This document shows, piece after piece, positions 50,012-61,445 of a stretch of 64,000 bases of DNA. The notes beneath the pieces are model-generated. The model was not told where the DNA came from and made no database searches. It was given only the letters and a program-made list of their open reading frames with translations. The DNA is from Polysphondylium violaceum (taxonomy: Eukaryota > Evosea > Eumycetozoa > Dictyosteliales > Dictyosteliaceae): the NCBI GenBank assembly GCA_000277445.1, contig AJWJ01000005.1, forward strand, positions 62,001-126,000, read 5' to 3'. A program made the translations under genes and the position numbers. Each line of letters begins with the position of its first letter. The stretch's first letter is position 1.

Positions 50012-51403
50012 TTAATAGGTATCATCATCAGAGGCAATCTTGTAACAACTGATATCTTCGGTAATGGTAGAATGAGAGAAACCTCTCTTCATCTTATTCT
50101 TTGCTTTTCTAAAACCTTCACCAATAACTCTTTTCATTGAATTGTTTACTCTTTCACCCCAGACATCGGTATAAACGTCTTGAGCTGTTTTCATGTGTCT
50201 ATCAAATACAACATTCTCTGCTATAACTCTACGGAATGGTGCATTTTGTTTCTTACCATTGACATCTGTAGCTTGTTCTTGTTGTTGTTGTTGTGGTTGT
50301 TTATTATTAAATCTGTTGTTTTTCTTATTATTCTTGTTGTAGTGATTATAGTTTTCTTCTTCTTGGTAATCTTCATTGGTGTCCATAGCATAACTATCTC
50401 CATAATTGGCATTATAACCATTTTGTTTCACTGGTTCTTTGATTTCTTCTTCCTCTTCTTGTTGTTCTTGTTGTTTTTTACCTTTTGGTTCCTCCTTTTT
50501 CTTTGGTTGTTCTTTTTTCACTGGCTTTTTAGTTTCTGGTTCAGATTCAGAGTCTGATGAATCATCGGATTTCTTTGTTTTCTCTTCTTCTTTTTCAGAT
50601 TCAGAGTCTGATGAATCAGAGTCACTGCTGCTACTGCTGCTATCAGAGTCTGATTTCTTTTTTTCTTCTTTTTCAGATTCAGAGTCTGATGAATCAGAGT
50701 CACTGCTATCGGAATCTACTTTCTTTTCTTCTTCTTTTTCAGATTCAGAGTCACTGCTTGATGATGATGATGAGTCAGAGTCTGATTCTACTTTCTTTTC
50801 TTCTTTTTCAGATTCAGAATCAGAAGAGTCAGATGATGATGATGATGAGTCAGAATCACTGCTTGATGAATCAGATTCTACTTTCTTTTTATCTTCTTTT
50901 TCACTTTCACTTTCAGATGATGATGAATCAGAATCAGAATCAGAATCAGATGAAGAGACTACTTTTTTCTTTTCTTCTTCTTTTTCAGATTCAGAATCTG
51001 ATGAATCAGAGTCACTGCTTGATGACGATGATGAGTCTGAATCAGATTCTACTTTCTTTTTTTCTTCTTTTTCAGATTCAGAGTCTGATGAATCTGAATC
51101 ACTGCTATCGGAATCTACTTTCTTTTCTTCTTTTTCACTCTCTGATGATGATGAGGATGAATCAGAATCACTGCTGCTTGATGAGGAAGAGGATGATGAA
51201 GATTCAGAATCACTGCTGCTTGATGAATCAGAATCACTTTCTTCTTCTTTTTTCAATTTCTTTGATTTCTCAATCTCTACTTCTTCATCTTCTTTCTTTC
51301 TTTTTAAATCAACCCTATTAATAGATAGATGGCCACATTAGTGAATATAATAACAACAAGATAATCAGATAACATACTTTTTTGAATTATCCTTGATAGC
51401 CAT
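50012..51403 (-). CDS. Nopp140/SRP40-like nucleolar protein, two exons
   Basis: Nopp140 chaperones snoRNPs and links them to Pol I and the nucleolus. Exons 51403-51378 and 51314-50012 give 442 residues. The middle (~30-270) is repeated blocks of Ser/Asp/Glu alternating with short Lys/Glu runs, ideal for casein kinase II phosphorylation. Then come basic and Gln/Asn stretches. The last ~70 residues are the conserved SRP40 C-terminal domain: PFRRVIAENVVFDRH, DVWGERVNNSMKRVIGEGFR and KAKNKMKRGFSHSTIT. The short first exon (MAIKDNSKK) completes the N-terminus. An ATG-only reading of exon 2 alone would miss it, because the upstream codon at 51256 is TTG. Confidence 0.85.
50520..51250. repeat. Ser-Asp/Glu-coding tandem repeat
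   Basis: Imperfect ~90-bp units of TTTTCAGATTCAGAGTCTGA-type sequence plus CTTCTT runs, on the coding strand of the Nopp140-like gene. Neighbouring units are near-identical at DNA level, implying recent unequal exchange. The open frames on the opposite strand are shadows of this repeat. Confidence 0.75.
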
Positions 51404-51968
51404 TTCTTAGAAGATATAAGTGTCGTCGAAAGCCTCTATTGAGTATTTTGCCAAAGAAAAAAAAAATCGTTCGGTTTGCTCGAAATTAAAATTTTTTTAT
51501 TTTTATTTTTTAGTATTTTTTTTTTCATTTTATTATTTTTTGCGTGTGGTGATTGACGATTGTTTTTCAAATCCTGCTTGAGATAAAAGTGGGAATAATT
51601 TAGTAAATTAAATGATCATAATCATCTCCTAGGAGAATTTCGTATTACATTGCCATTCTATGTTTGGTAATTTTGCTGTCCAAGCGATGATTAGAAATGG
51701 GAAGTCCACACTTTATCATTTAGGGAATAAAACATGAGTAAATTAAATTAATTCAAAAAATATTTTTTTTCAATTTCACAATGGCGCTACCACACCTTGG
51801 AATATATTCGAATAAATTCCAAAATTGAATCTGTAAAGTCCAAACAACAACGACACATGTGAATTTCCAAATGCATTTGAGGCAATTTCTTTTTTTGAAA
51901 AAAATAAATATTTTTTATTTCATTTTTTTATCCATTCAGAGTAAACGAGTGCATATATCAATACAAAG
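51404..51968. other. Divergent intergenic region
   Basis: About 560 bp between the Nopp140-like gene (minus) and the LYR protein gene (plus). T-rich near 51490-51535, with no gene seen. Confidence 0.5.
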
Positions 51969-52382
51969 ATGAAGACAATGCTACATAAATATAGATTTCT
52001 TATTAGACATTTACCAGATTACCCTAGTAGAAGTAGATACAAGTTTTTAATTTCCACAAGAGAAGGTAAGAGCGTGAAATGGGTTTGGTAGACATATATG
52101 TATAGTAGTGTGTTTGTGTCTGACCACGATCCAACGAGTGTGTGATATTTATTATAATAATAGTATTTTCATCGTTGTTTACCATATTTACTAAAACGTA
52201 TTATCTATACTCTTTATACTGTATACTATATACGACTACCACCAGAGTTTAGATTAAATAAGAATGAAACTGACCCTGTTAAATTAAAGGAAATGGAAGC
52301 TGAAGTAAATGCTGGTATTAAAGAAGTATTGAGATACAAGAACCTGGATCCAAAGCAAAGCAATTGGTCATTCCAACTCTAA
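51969..52382 (+). CDS. LYR-motif (Complex1_LYR) mitochondrial protein, two exons
   Basis: Exons 51969-52065 and 52246-52382 (GTAAGA...CCAG, phase 1) give only 77 residues. The sequence KYRFLIRHLPDYP carries the YR-type LYR core. Across the junction STREEFRLNKNETDPVKLKE matches the (R)xxFRxNKxxTDPxKI pattern of LYR proteins, which assist respiratory-complex assembly or iron-sulfur cluster delivery with acyl carrier protein. Both exons are too short to stand out as long open frames, but the junction restores a complete family signature. Which LYR subgroup (SDHAF-, LYRM7- or ISD11-like) is not clear. Confidence 0.78.
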
Positions 52383-52671
52383 ACCAACACACCCTAGTTG
52401 ATTTCAACAACAACAACAACAATATTTATTATTATTATTTATTATTGTTTATTATTGTTTATAATTGTTTATTATTATAATTATTACTTCTACACACACA
52501 CATTCATATATACACAACAAAAAGAAAACAATCAACATCATTGATAAAAAGATTACAATAACAGGTGAATACAAAGTAAGGATCACTGTCTTTTTTATCA
52601 TTCATCATCATATTGCTTTATTCTTCCTCTCTCTATTTGTCTTTTTTTTTTTTCTTGTTTTGGTAGCTTGT
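52383..52671. other. AT-rich intergenic DNA with ATT runs
   Basis: TTATT/ATTATTG repeats and CACACA strings. No gene. Confidence 0.5.
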
Positions 52672-52806
52672 TTAAAGAATTTGGTCAATATAATAGTAAT
52701 CGATCAAGACAAGCAATAGTACAGCTACTAGAATTGGAGATATATAAAGCAAGATGATGTTGTAGGTTTCACTGTCCACTAATGAATATAATAGTAATGA
52801 TGACAT
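52672..52806 (-). CDS. Candidate 44-residue single-pass membrane microprotein
   Basis: ATG at 52806 opens a 44-residue frame ending at 52672. It has a short polar N-terminus with an acidic VDSETYN patch, a ~20-residue hydrophobic segment (IILLYISPILVAVLLLVLI), then DYYYIDQIL. The complexity is normal within an otherwise repeat-rich intergenic region. The frame extends upstream through poly-Ile to 52899, but that part is an ATT repeat and not credible. It may be a small integral membrane subunit; no family recognised. It could also be chance. Confidence 0.35.
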   Translation of the reverse strand: MSSLLLYSLVDSETYNIILLYISPILVAVLLLVLIDYYYIDQIL

Positions 52807-55800
52807 TTTTTTAATAATGATGATAATAATAATAATAATAATGATAATAATGATGTGGACGCGCACCCTTTTCACACAGATATTTAGTAACAATGACACA
52901 AGGCTATTGATTAAAGTAGTTAAAGTAGTGATTTATAATAATGATAATAATGATAAAACTTTGATTGTTTAGACTATTATTATTTATCAAATCGATTAAT
53001 ATACAACAAGAACAACACACCAATATTTATTTATTTAAAAGCATACAAGTAAACAAACAAAAAAAAAAAATTATTTAATTTGTTTATTTATATTCACACT
53101 CACACCCACTACTTACTCACATTCACACTCACTACTCACATCACAAATTTCTCTCGAGTAGTTGTAAAATATCTGTGCTTGCATGACAGATTTAAAGAGT
53201 TTGGGTGCATCTATGTATTATATCTGTATGTGTGGGTAGATAGGGGTTAAAATAAATAAATAAAATAAAATAAATAATATAATCTATACATAACATAAAA
53301 TAATGATAATAATAATCATAATAATAATAAATACACCTAGATCTTTAAAAAGATCCTTTCTCGTTGGAGAGATTCAAACCCGTCAATCGGCCAATGTTTT
53401 TAAAAATATGCAAGATCCAAATTTTATTCATTTGGAAACCCAATTAGATCACACAAAACTCCTTTTTTTTTTTTTTTTAATATATGGACAACTCTATTAT
53501 TATTGTTTCTATTTCTTTTTTTTTTATTTATTTATTTTTGTTAAATCTAAAGTTGTTTGTTTTTTTATAATAATTCGTATTTTTTCCTATTGCATTTTAC
53601 CCACCCCCTTTTGATAAAGCAATAGTAGTAATCAACAACAGAAATAGTAATCATAAAAAAGGAATATACGATTACACCACTACCCCATTCACACCATGTT
53701 TCCTCTTTGTCTCATTTTCCAAAGTATGATAGAGTAATACAATTGTATAACTATCTAGATCTTTTTGGGCAAAGTGGGGAGAGTGAGGTGAGTGTTTTTT
53801 AGTTTTATGTTTAAATTTTAAAAATTCGTTTCGTTCAAATTCTATACATATAGAATGCATGAGCAAGAAATTTAAGGTGGTGTGGTCACGAAATGGTCTG
53901 AATAAATAAAGAGAAAACAGGATTGGTGGAAAAAAAGTGAGATGAGATAAAAAGAAATTTTGTTGTTCCACAAATTAAAAATGGATAAAAATACTCATCC
54001 ACACTCACACTCCCACATAAACTCTCACTTATGTACCCCTTACCACACTTTCATCATCATTATTTAATTAATGCACTCTCTTTCAACCAACATGATAAAT
54101 TTCAAAAACTACTTTTATTCAACTAATCAAATTCAAGTCAATTAAATATTTAAAAACATATGTAAACACACCACCACCACTCACTACACAAATAACACTT
54201 CCATTTCTGATCTTTAGCAATACTAAATTTAAATATTTCTTCTAAAAAATAATGTCGCACACTTTCCAAACTAATACACACTACTACTACAATATTCTAC
54301 TCCCACAAACACATGGTGTGGATATTTTAATAAAAAATGATGTATCATGTCTCTTTTACCATAGAAATTAGAAATATATATTCACACCCACCCACCCTCA
54401 CACTCTCTACCACTACCATCACATCCCTATACTCATCATCAGGCAAGATATAGGATAAAAGATACGATCCAATGTTAATTTAACGATTTTACTTGTAAAT
54501 TCAATCATCAATTTCTATTTACGAAAAATAAATCTTTAAAAAAATTACAATTAAATCTAAACACCCTTCACACACCCACCCATCGCACACATTTATTTAC
54601 ATAGTGTGAGTGTAAGACAAATAATGTGTGACTGATGATTTTAAAGAATAATTTTCACACACTAATACATAAACTAAAACAGTTTTACCAATACTTATAT
54701 TATTTGTGGTGGTGTGTGGATGGACCAAGAGTAAAAACACAGACTAATTTATAAAAATTATTTAATTTTACCACGATTGTTTTGTACAAAAACCACATTC
54801 CACACCACTCAAACACACACACACCCACAGACATCACTAAAATATCTATCTTTTTATCTATGTAGACCCTGTTTAAACTATTATTTCCCTCAACTGCAAC
54901 AACAACTCTCACACGCACAGCCAACATCAACACAACCAACATCATCACCAACAACAACATCAAAGTGAGAGTGCAATCAAAAATTCATTTATTTCGAATT
55001 TTTCATTCATTTCCACTTTTTTCCATTACTACTACTAAACACAACAATTTAAATCAAAATCTTTTTCTTTTCTTTTTACTTTTATTTTGTAATCACTCTC
55101 CTCAGTCACTCCACTTCTTCTTCTTTTTTGTTCCTTTATCTTTTTTTTTTGTGTGTGTTTGTGTTTTTTTAAATTCAACATCATAATTCGCCCATCACCA
55201 GCAATATTATAACAATATTAATATTATCAACATCAACAACAACAACAACATCATCATCATTAAATAATAATAATAATAATTATAATTATTATTATAAGTT
55301 AAAAATTTTATTTTTTAATTTATTTTTTTACATCTTCAGAAAAACAAATATCTTACAACTTTTTTTTAAAAAACAATCCAACCACAACAGAAATTTTAAA
55401 AACCACACACACACTCACACACCCCTCTAAACAATTAATATTTCCTTTTTTATATAATTGGTAGTAATAAATATTAATATTGTGTGTTTTGATGATAAGT
55501 TTGGAAAAACAGAGCAAACTCAAGTTATTCACTCTGTTTTTTTCATTTTTCAATATTTCCATTATTATAATCGATAATATTACTGCTACTACTATTTTCA
55601 ACATATATACATAATTCTATTTTTTAGTTTGCGCACACAGACGATTTCGATGGAATATTTTTAAAAAAACAAAAAAAAAAAAAAAAACAAAAAAAGTAAA
55701 ACCCTTTTTTTCATTATTACCTGATTTGATCCACCAAAAACCGTATTTAGGAACATCTGACAATAAACACACCTCGCATCACACGCCCACATATCAAATA

Positions 55801-55881
55801 CACATCCACATATACGAAAAACATATAACCATTCAAACTCCTAATTCCCAAAAATAGTTGTTGTGTTTAGTTTTTTTTAAA
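52807..55881. other. Three-kb intergenic region rich in ATT, A-tract and CACACC strings
   Basis: The largest gene-free stretch in the window. Several short frames (e.g. 53672-53971 and 54700-54963) are simple-repeat or hydrophobic chance frames. An isolated less repetitive block at ~53330-53460 stands out but has no recognisable domain. The stretch leads into the Zn(II)2Cys6 gene and probably includes its long leader and regulatory region. Confidence 0.5.
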
Positions 55882-57723
55882 ATGATTAAAAGAGTCAGAA
55901 GAGCATGTCTTAATTGTAGAAACTCTAAAGTGGCATGCGACCAACAAAGACCCTGTACGAGATGTGTCAAACAAGACATTGGAAACACTTGTTATGATTT
56001 GCCAAGAAAAAAGAGAGAAAAGAAAATCAAATATACAAACTCGTCAACCGTAATGAAAACTGTTGAGATTTCGTCCAGTGGCGCCGGTGGAGTCAATGTA
56101 AATGATGCCTTTGAGCAAAGTCAATTCAAAAACACGACAACTACCACCAGTACAACCACAAGCTTGTCGCACTGCAATGCTGCCGGCAACAAACATCATC
56201 ACCACCATCACCACCATCCCCATCAACAACATCATCATCACCATCCGCACCATTTGGATCCTCAAAATGAGTTGGGCAATTCTTCACCGACTACCACATC
56301 ACTATCTTCGTCCAACTCTTCACTGACATCTTCCCCATCTCCCTCAAACTCTTCTCCCAATAATGTTTACTATCAATATAATCAACAAGGCACTCTTACG
56401 TCACCTCCCATGTATAATCAATCAAAAATACATCCACCATTTCAATTTTTCAATGTAATAGGTAACCAATCCTCCTCTTCCTCCTCGTCATCTTCCACTC
56501 CATCCTCCTCTTCGAATCCGTTGAAAAATTCATATTCCAATATCGAGCCACCTCCTCAACAACAACAACAACAATACTCTTTTTATAATAATTTCCCAAC
56601 TTCTGATGGAATCAAAGGGCATCATCAACAGCAACCTCAACCTCAACAACCACATCAACAATCTCAATCCCAACCTCAACCTCAATCTCAACAACAAGAA
56701 TTAAATGACTCTGATTCAAATCCTTTAAAAAGATCAATATCATTATCAGATCATAATGTAAACAAAAAAAGGCTTATTACAACTGAACATATAAAAAATG
56801 ATTTGGATCAATCAAAAAGTACCGCAAATAATATTATAAATAAGGCAAATGATATCAGTAACACTAATAATGTAGCACCACCACCACAACAACAACAAAC
56901 TGGATTCAACACAGTATTTGATCCTTCAATTGCATTTTTTAATAATAGTCAAAAATCCTCCACATCTTATGGGAAAGGTATTGAAGATTATCATGTCGTT
57001 CCATCGGCCCAAAATTCTCAAACCAATATTTTTGAAGGAACAACTCACCCAATGTATTTACAAAACCAACCGCCATTTTTAAAACAACAAACACTCTATG
57101 ATACCTCTATACAACCCAATAATACATTACAAACGAATAGTAATCAACAACAACCAATATTTTTGAATAATAATAATTTATCAAATTCATCTTTTAATTC
57201 ATTTACATTTTTAAATGACAATAGTAGTAATAATAATAATTGTTTTACTCCAATTCCTCAACAACAACAATCAAACATAATAAATTCACAAAATTTAATT
57301 CCAACACAACCATTTTCAAATCAACAACAATCCACACTGGATAAACCATATTTTTACCAACAACAAAATAACAATTCATTTCAACATATTCCAATTCAAC
57401 AACAATCTAATCAATATCAACAACAAAGCTCAATGTATATTTTACCAAACCATCATAGCATGCAAGATCTCTCGTCTTTTAATGGCCATCCGGGACTAAA
57501 TTCTTCCTCTGGATTAGAATATAGAAGTACACCAAATTTAAATACCAATAGTAATAACAACACTACCAATAATAATAATAATAACAACACAAGCAGATCA
57601 AGTTTAAATTCATCAACAGAATATTTCAATACTTTTAATAATAATATTGGGAATAGTAATAGTTTAACAAACTCAACAAGTAAAAATATTTTATCATCCT
57701 CTGCTCTTCAAAATACAATTTAA
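55882..57723 (+). CDS. Zn(II)2Cys6 binuclear-cluster transcription factor
   Basis: An unspliced 613-residue protein. ATG 55882 (MIKRVRRACLNC) is preferred over the in-frame codon at 55858 because the finger should begin near the N-terminus. Residues ~9-36 have C-x2-C-x6-C-x5-C-x2-C-x8-C spacing (ACLNCRNSKVACD, RPCTRCVKQDIGNTC), the fungal Gal4-type cluster. The basic linker RKKREKKIKY follows, as in DNA-binding members. The rest is His-rich (~90-110), then Gln/Asn/Ser/Pro-rich with no visible fungal middle homology region. Sequence-specific DNA binding is inferred; targets are unknown. Confidence 0.87.
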   Translation: MIKRVRRACLNCRNSKVACDQQRPCTRCVKQDIGNTCYDLPRKKREKKIKYTNSSTVMKTVEISSSGAGGVNVNDAFEQSQFKNTTTTTSTTTSLSHCNAAGNKHHHHHHHHPHQQHHHHHPHHLDPQNELGNSSPTTTSLSSSNSSLTSSPSPSNSSPNNVYYQYNQQGTLTSPPMYNQSKIHPPFQFFNVIGNQSSSSSSSSSTPSSSSNPLKNSYSNIEPPPQQQQQQYSFYNNFPTSDGIKGHHQQQPQPQQPHQQSQSQPQPQSQQQELNDSDSNPLKRSISLSDHNVNKKRLITTEHIKNDLDQSKSTANNIINKANDISNTNNVAPPPQQQQTGFNTVFDPSIAFFNNSQKSSTSYGKGIEDYHVVPSAQNSQTNIFEGTTHPMYLQNQPPFLKQQTLYDTSIQPNNTLQTNSNQQQPIFLNNNNLSNSSFNSFTFLNDNSSNNNNCFTPIPQQQQSNIINSQNLIPTQPFSNQQQSTLDKPYFYQQQNNNSFQHIPIQQQSNQYQQQSSMYILPNHHSMQDLSSFNGHPGLNSSSGLEYRSTPNLNTNSNNNTTNNNNNNNTSRSSLNSSTEYFNTFNNNIGNSNSLTNSTSKNILSSSALQNTI

Positions 57724-58150
57724 TAAAGATATTAATTTTATTTTTAGAATCATTCTAAAAAGTATTAAGTGGAAATGGATATTTGTTTTTAGTATTCTTA
57801 TTGACATTCTGGTTAAATAATCAAGATCAGCTCTTATTCTATGGCTCTAGCACCAAATTATGAAATTGATTAAAAAAAAAAAATCAGATTACTCTTTCAC
57901 TTCTTCCAAAAAAAAAATTAAAAAAATTAAAAAAAATTAAAAAAAAATAATTCATAAAAAAAATCACACAATTTGGACCTCAGAGCCGAAAAGACTCGGA
58001 TTCACAAGAAAAAGACCATTCTCATATCTTTATTAATTAAGAAATAAGAACATTCAGTGTAGTTTGTTTCTTGTGGCTGTGTGTACATATGAAAGTTTAA
58101 ATTAGAATATAAAAACCATTTACAACAACATAACCAACAACAGCAACATA
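57724..58150. other. Intergenic region, no gene seen
   Basis: A-rich with three poly-A blocks at 57907-57962. It is the presumed promoter of the ABC transporter gene. Confidence 0.5.
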
Positions 58151-60401
58151 ATGTCAACAGAAAGATTATTATCTAAACATTATGAAAAAGAGGATGTTAT
58201 TGGAGTAAAAGAAAAGATTCAACGTGAATTTTTACATTTAAAATTGTTGATGAAAAAGAATGTTAAAGTTTCAGTCCGATCTTGGGTTTCCTCAGTCATA
58301 GAACTTTCTTCTCCCATCTTTTTCATTTTAATTTTATTAATTATATCTAAATCACCCGCTATAACGAGTATGTAGAGTACCACTATATAAATAAAAATAT
58401 AATTATGATATTAATAAAACTACGACTACCCCTCAATAGATAATACTACACCTGTAATTCAATCAATAAATATACCACAATGTATAGCAAATGCTGAAGA
58501 CAGATGTTTTAATTTAATCGTTTCACCTTCAAATTCACCAACTGTATTGGATTTGATGAAAGTAATTGCAGAATCTAATGATCCACCACTACAAATCTAT
58601 CAATATTCTCCAGAGACTACAGGTATATTACCAGATTTAAATATGACCATGGGATTAAAAGGTGGTATTATTATGGTCCCAAGTACAGCGGCTGCATTTG
58701 ACTTTGTAAAAGCTCATCCAAATGTAACTATGGGTGGCATTGAATTTAAAACAATTCCAAGAAATTTTACTACCTATACACATAAACAAGATCCTTTGGT
58801 TACTACTGATAATATTGTGTTTAATTACAATCTTTTGACCAATACCAGTTGTCCAAATTTCATGATCAAATGCGTTGATAATTCAATGTCAATCACAATG
58901 GCACTTCAAAATGCCATCAACATCTACCAATCCAAAAGACTTGTTCTCAGCAACACCCCATCCATCAATGTAACTACTGGTACCTTTCCCGTGTATCAAC
59001 CAACCTCCAACGCCGTCACCACCTATGGTTGTCTATTCTTTTATTGTGGACCAATGATTTCATTCATTTTCTTAATGTATAAAATCACTTATGAAAAAGA
59101 AAAAAAACTTAAAACCGGTATGATCATGATGGGTCTCAGTGGTAAAATGTATTGGGTGTCTTGGTTTTTTACCTGCTTTATTATCAACGTCATTATCACA
59201 AACATCACGATTGCCACCGGTGCTGCCTCCAAATTTGAGTTTTTCTTGTCTACCAATTTCTTTGTCAACTTTTTCCTCTTCTTTTTGTTTACACTCTCAA
59301 TGTATCAACTTGGATTCCTCATTTCCTCCTTTATTCAAACCACCAAAGCTGCTATTGGCATTGGTATGACTATATTTATCGTTGGCTCTATTCTTCAACT
59401 TATTTTCAGTCTATTGGGTCCTCTTATATTTCAAATTCTCTACGAAACCGACAGCAAGTACGCAAGAGCCGCTAGAATTATCCTCTCTGCTATTCCCATG
59501 TACCATTTCTCCAAAGCAGTGACTGATATAAACTCTATTGCACAAACCTATCAATTTACTGGCGTTGGTTTTAAATGGTCAGATCTTACTATTAATCTTG
59601 CCACACCTGGTGTAGATATTCCCCAAACTGCCGCCTCTTTATACAGTTTATTTATCCTCTCTATTGTATTTTCTATCCTTGCTTGGTATTTTGAACAAGT
59701 GATCCCAGGTAACGACGGTAGCTCTGCACCACCCTACTTTTTCATTCTCCCATCTTATTGGGGTGTAACCAAAAAGAAGATCAAGCATCTCCCAAATATA
59801 CCCCAGTTCCAAGACCCTGATGTTAACAATGCCGTAAACTATGCTCACAGCGACTCTAACCACTCGTCTGTTGTCATTCAAGGCCTCTCTAAAACCTATA
59901 AAAATTTATTCAACTCTAAAAAAGATGTCCACGCAGTAAAGTTTCTCAGTCTTTCCGTTGAAAAGGGTACTCTTTTAGGATTCTTGGGTGCCAATGGTGC
60001 AGGTAAAAGCACAACAATTGGGATTCTTACTGGATTGATTGAGCCCACATATGGTGATGCCATTATCCATGGTCACAGTGTTGTAAATAACATTAGCGAA
60101 GTTAGAAAAATCACAAATGTTTGTCCACAACACGATATCTTATGGCCTGAACTCACTGCCTATGAACATTTTGCTTTATTTGCCGAACTTAAAGGTGTAC
60201 CAGCCAAACAAAGAGAAGCAGCAATTCAAAATGCAATCAAATCTGTAAAATTAACTTCAGTTGCCCATAACCAAATTTCAACATACTCCGGTGGTATGAA
60301 AAGAAGAGTTTCTGTCGCAATTGCATGTATTGGTAGTCCAAAGATTATTTTCCTTGATGAACCAACTACTGGAATGGATTCTCAAAGTAGAAGGTATTGT
60401 A

Positions 60402-60443
<42 letters not shown>

Positions 60444-61192
60444 ATATTAATACTGACAATTTTCTATTTTTAAAAAAGACACATTTGGAATTTAATTAAA
60501 GAAATCAAAAAGAATTGTGTTGTAATTTTAACTACTCATTGTAAGTATTGATTGGATTACTAAATGATTAATATTAATGTTATCAATATTATTTAGTAAT
60601 GGAAGAGGCTGATATTTTAGCAGATAGAATTGTAATTATGGGTAAGTTTGCTATGATATATTTAATCCATTTTATTGATTTTATGTATTAATAATCTCAT
60701 TTTAATACATTAGCAAATGGAGTTATGGCATGCAATGGTAATTCCCTTCAATTAAAGAATAAATTTGGTGAAGGTTATTCAATTAGTATTGTCGTTAAAA
60801 GACCAGAATGTATACCAGAAGTTAAAGATATGATTTTTAGAGCACTTCCAGGTAAAGTATTTAAAGATTCTCATTATTATTAAACTATTACTAATTTCAA
60901 GTAATAATATAGCAAGCAAACTTTTAAGTGAATCAGCAGATCTATTAAATTTTGGATTCCCTATCAATACACCACAAGATATTTTAGTAAACTTTTTCAA
61001 ATCAATTGAGGAAATTACTTTAAATCAACAAACTTCACCAATTAGAGATTGGAGTGTTTCACATACAAGTATGTATTATTACTATGACAAACACATGATA
61101 AATGACTCGAAATACTAATATCTTTAAACCATTACCTACTACCAGCTCTTGAAGACGTATTTTTATCAGTTGCTAAACTTAAGCATTTATAA
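58151..61192 (+). CDS. ABCA-family half-size ABC transporter, seven exons
   Basis: Exons 58151-58367, 58440-60393, 60479-60540, 60597-60641, 60714-60851, 60913-61068 and 61146-61192 give 872 residues, all phases matching. The first membrane helix is SPIFFILILLIIS. A large extracellular loop follows, then a cluster of helices (residues ~230-480). The nucleotide-binding domain has Walker A GANGAGKSTT, signature YSGGMKRRVSVA, Walker B IIFLDEPTTGMD, and the H-loop His in TTHLMEEADILADR formed across exons 3-4. One membrane domain plus one NBD makes a half transporter that would need to dimerise. ABCA proteins usually move lipids, which is inferred from family. Confidence 0.93.
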
Positions 61193-61445
61193 ATTTTACA
61201 TTAAAATTATTCCTTTACAACTATTAAATACAAACATTAAAAACCAAATAAAATATCAAATTTCATTAAATCTATTTATTTGACTAAAAGCATTATTTAA
61301 TTATAATTAAAATTAAAAATTATATAAATATAAAATTTATTTATTTCTTTCTAAATTTGAAATTTTTTATAAATGAAAAATAAAAAAATTGGTATAAATT
61401 AATAGGAAAAAGAATAAATCACTTCAGTTATTCAAATATTACAAA
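61193..61445. other. AT-rich intergenic DNA
   Basis: 253 bp of mostly A/T sequence between the ABC transporter stop and the next ATG. Nothing recognisable. Confidence 0.5.

Noticed and set aside
50439-51341. Long plus-strand open frames of Ser/Phe/Asp across the Nopp140-like gene
   Set aside because: They are shadows of the Ser-Asp/Glu repeat read on the opposite strand. The minus strand carries the conserved SRP40 C-terminus.
53340-53440. Possible tRNA on the minus strand (GGGTTTGAATCTC resembling a B box)
   Set aside because: No matching acceptor stem, T-arm stem or proper A box at the right distance.
53672-53971. 99-residue minus-strand frame in the long intergenic region
   Set aside because: Irregular composition rich in Phe/His with no domain, and flanked by simple repeats. 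Support is insufficient.
54700-55604. Several 60-90-residue frames (both strands)
   Set aside because: They come from CACACA, poly-T and ATT simple sequence.
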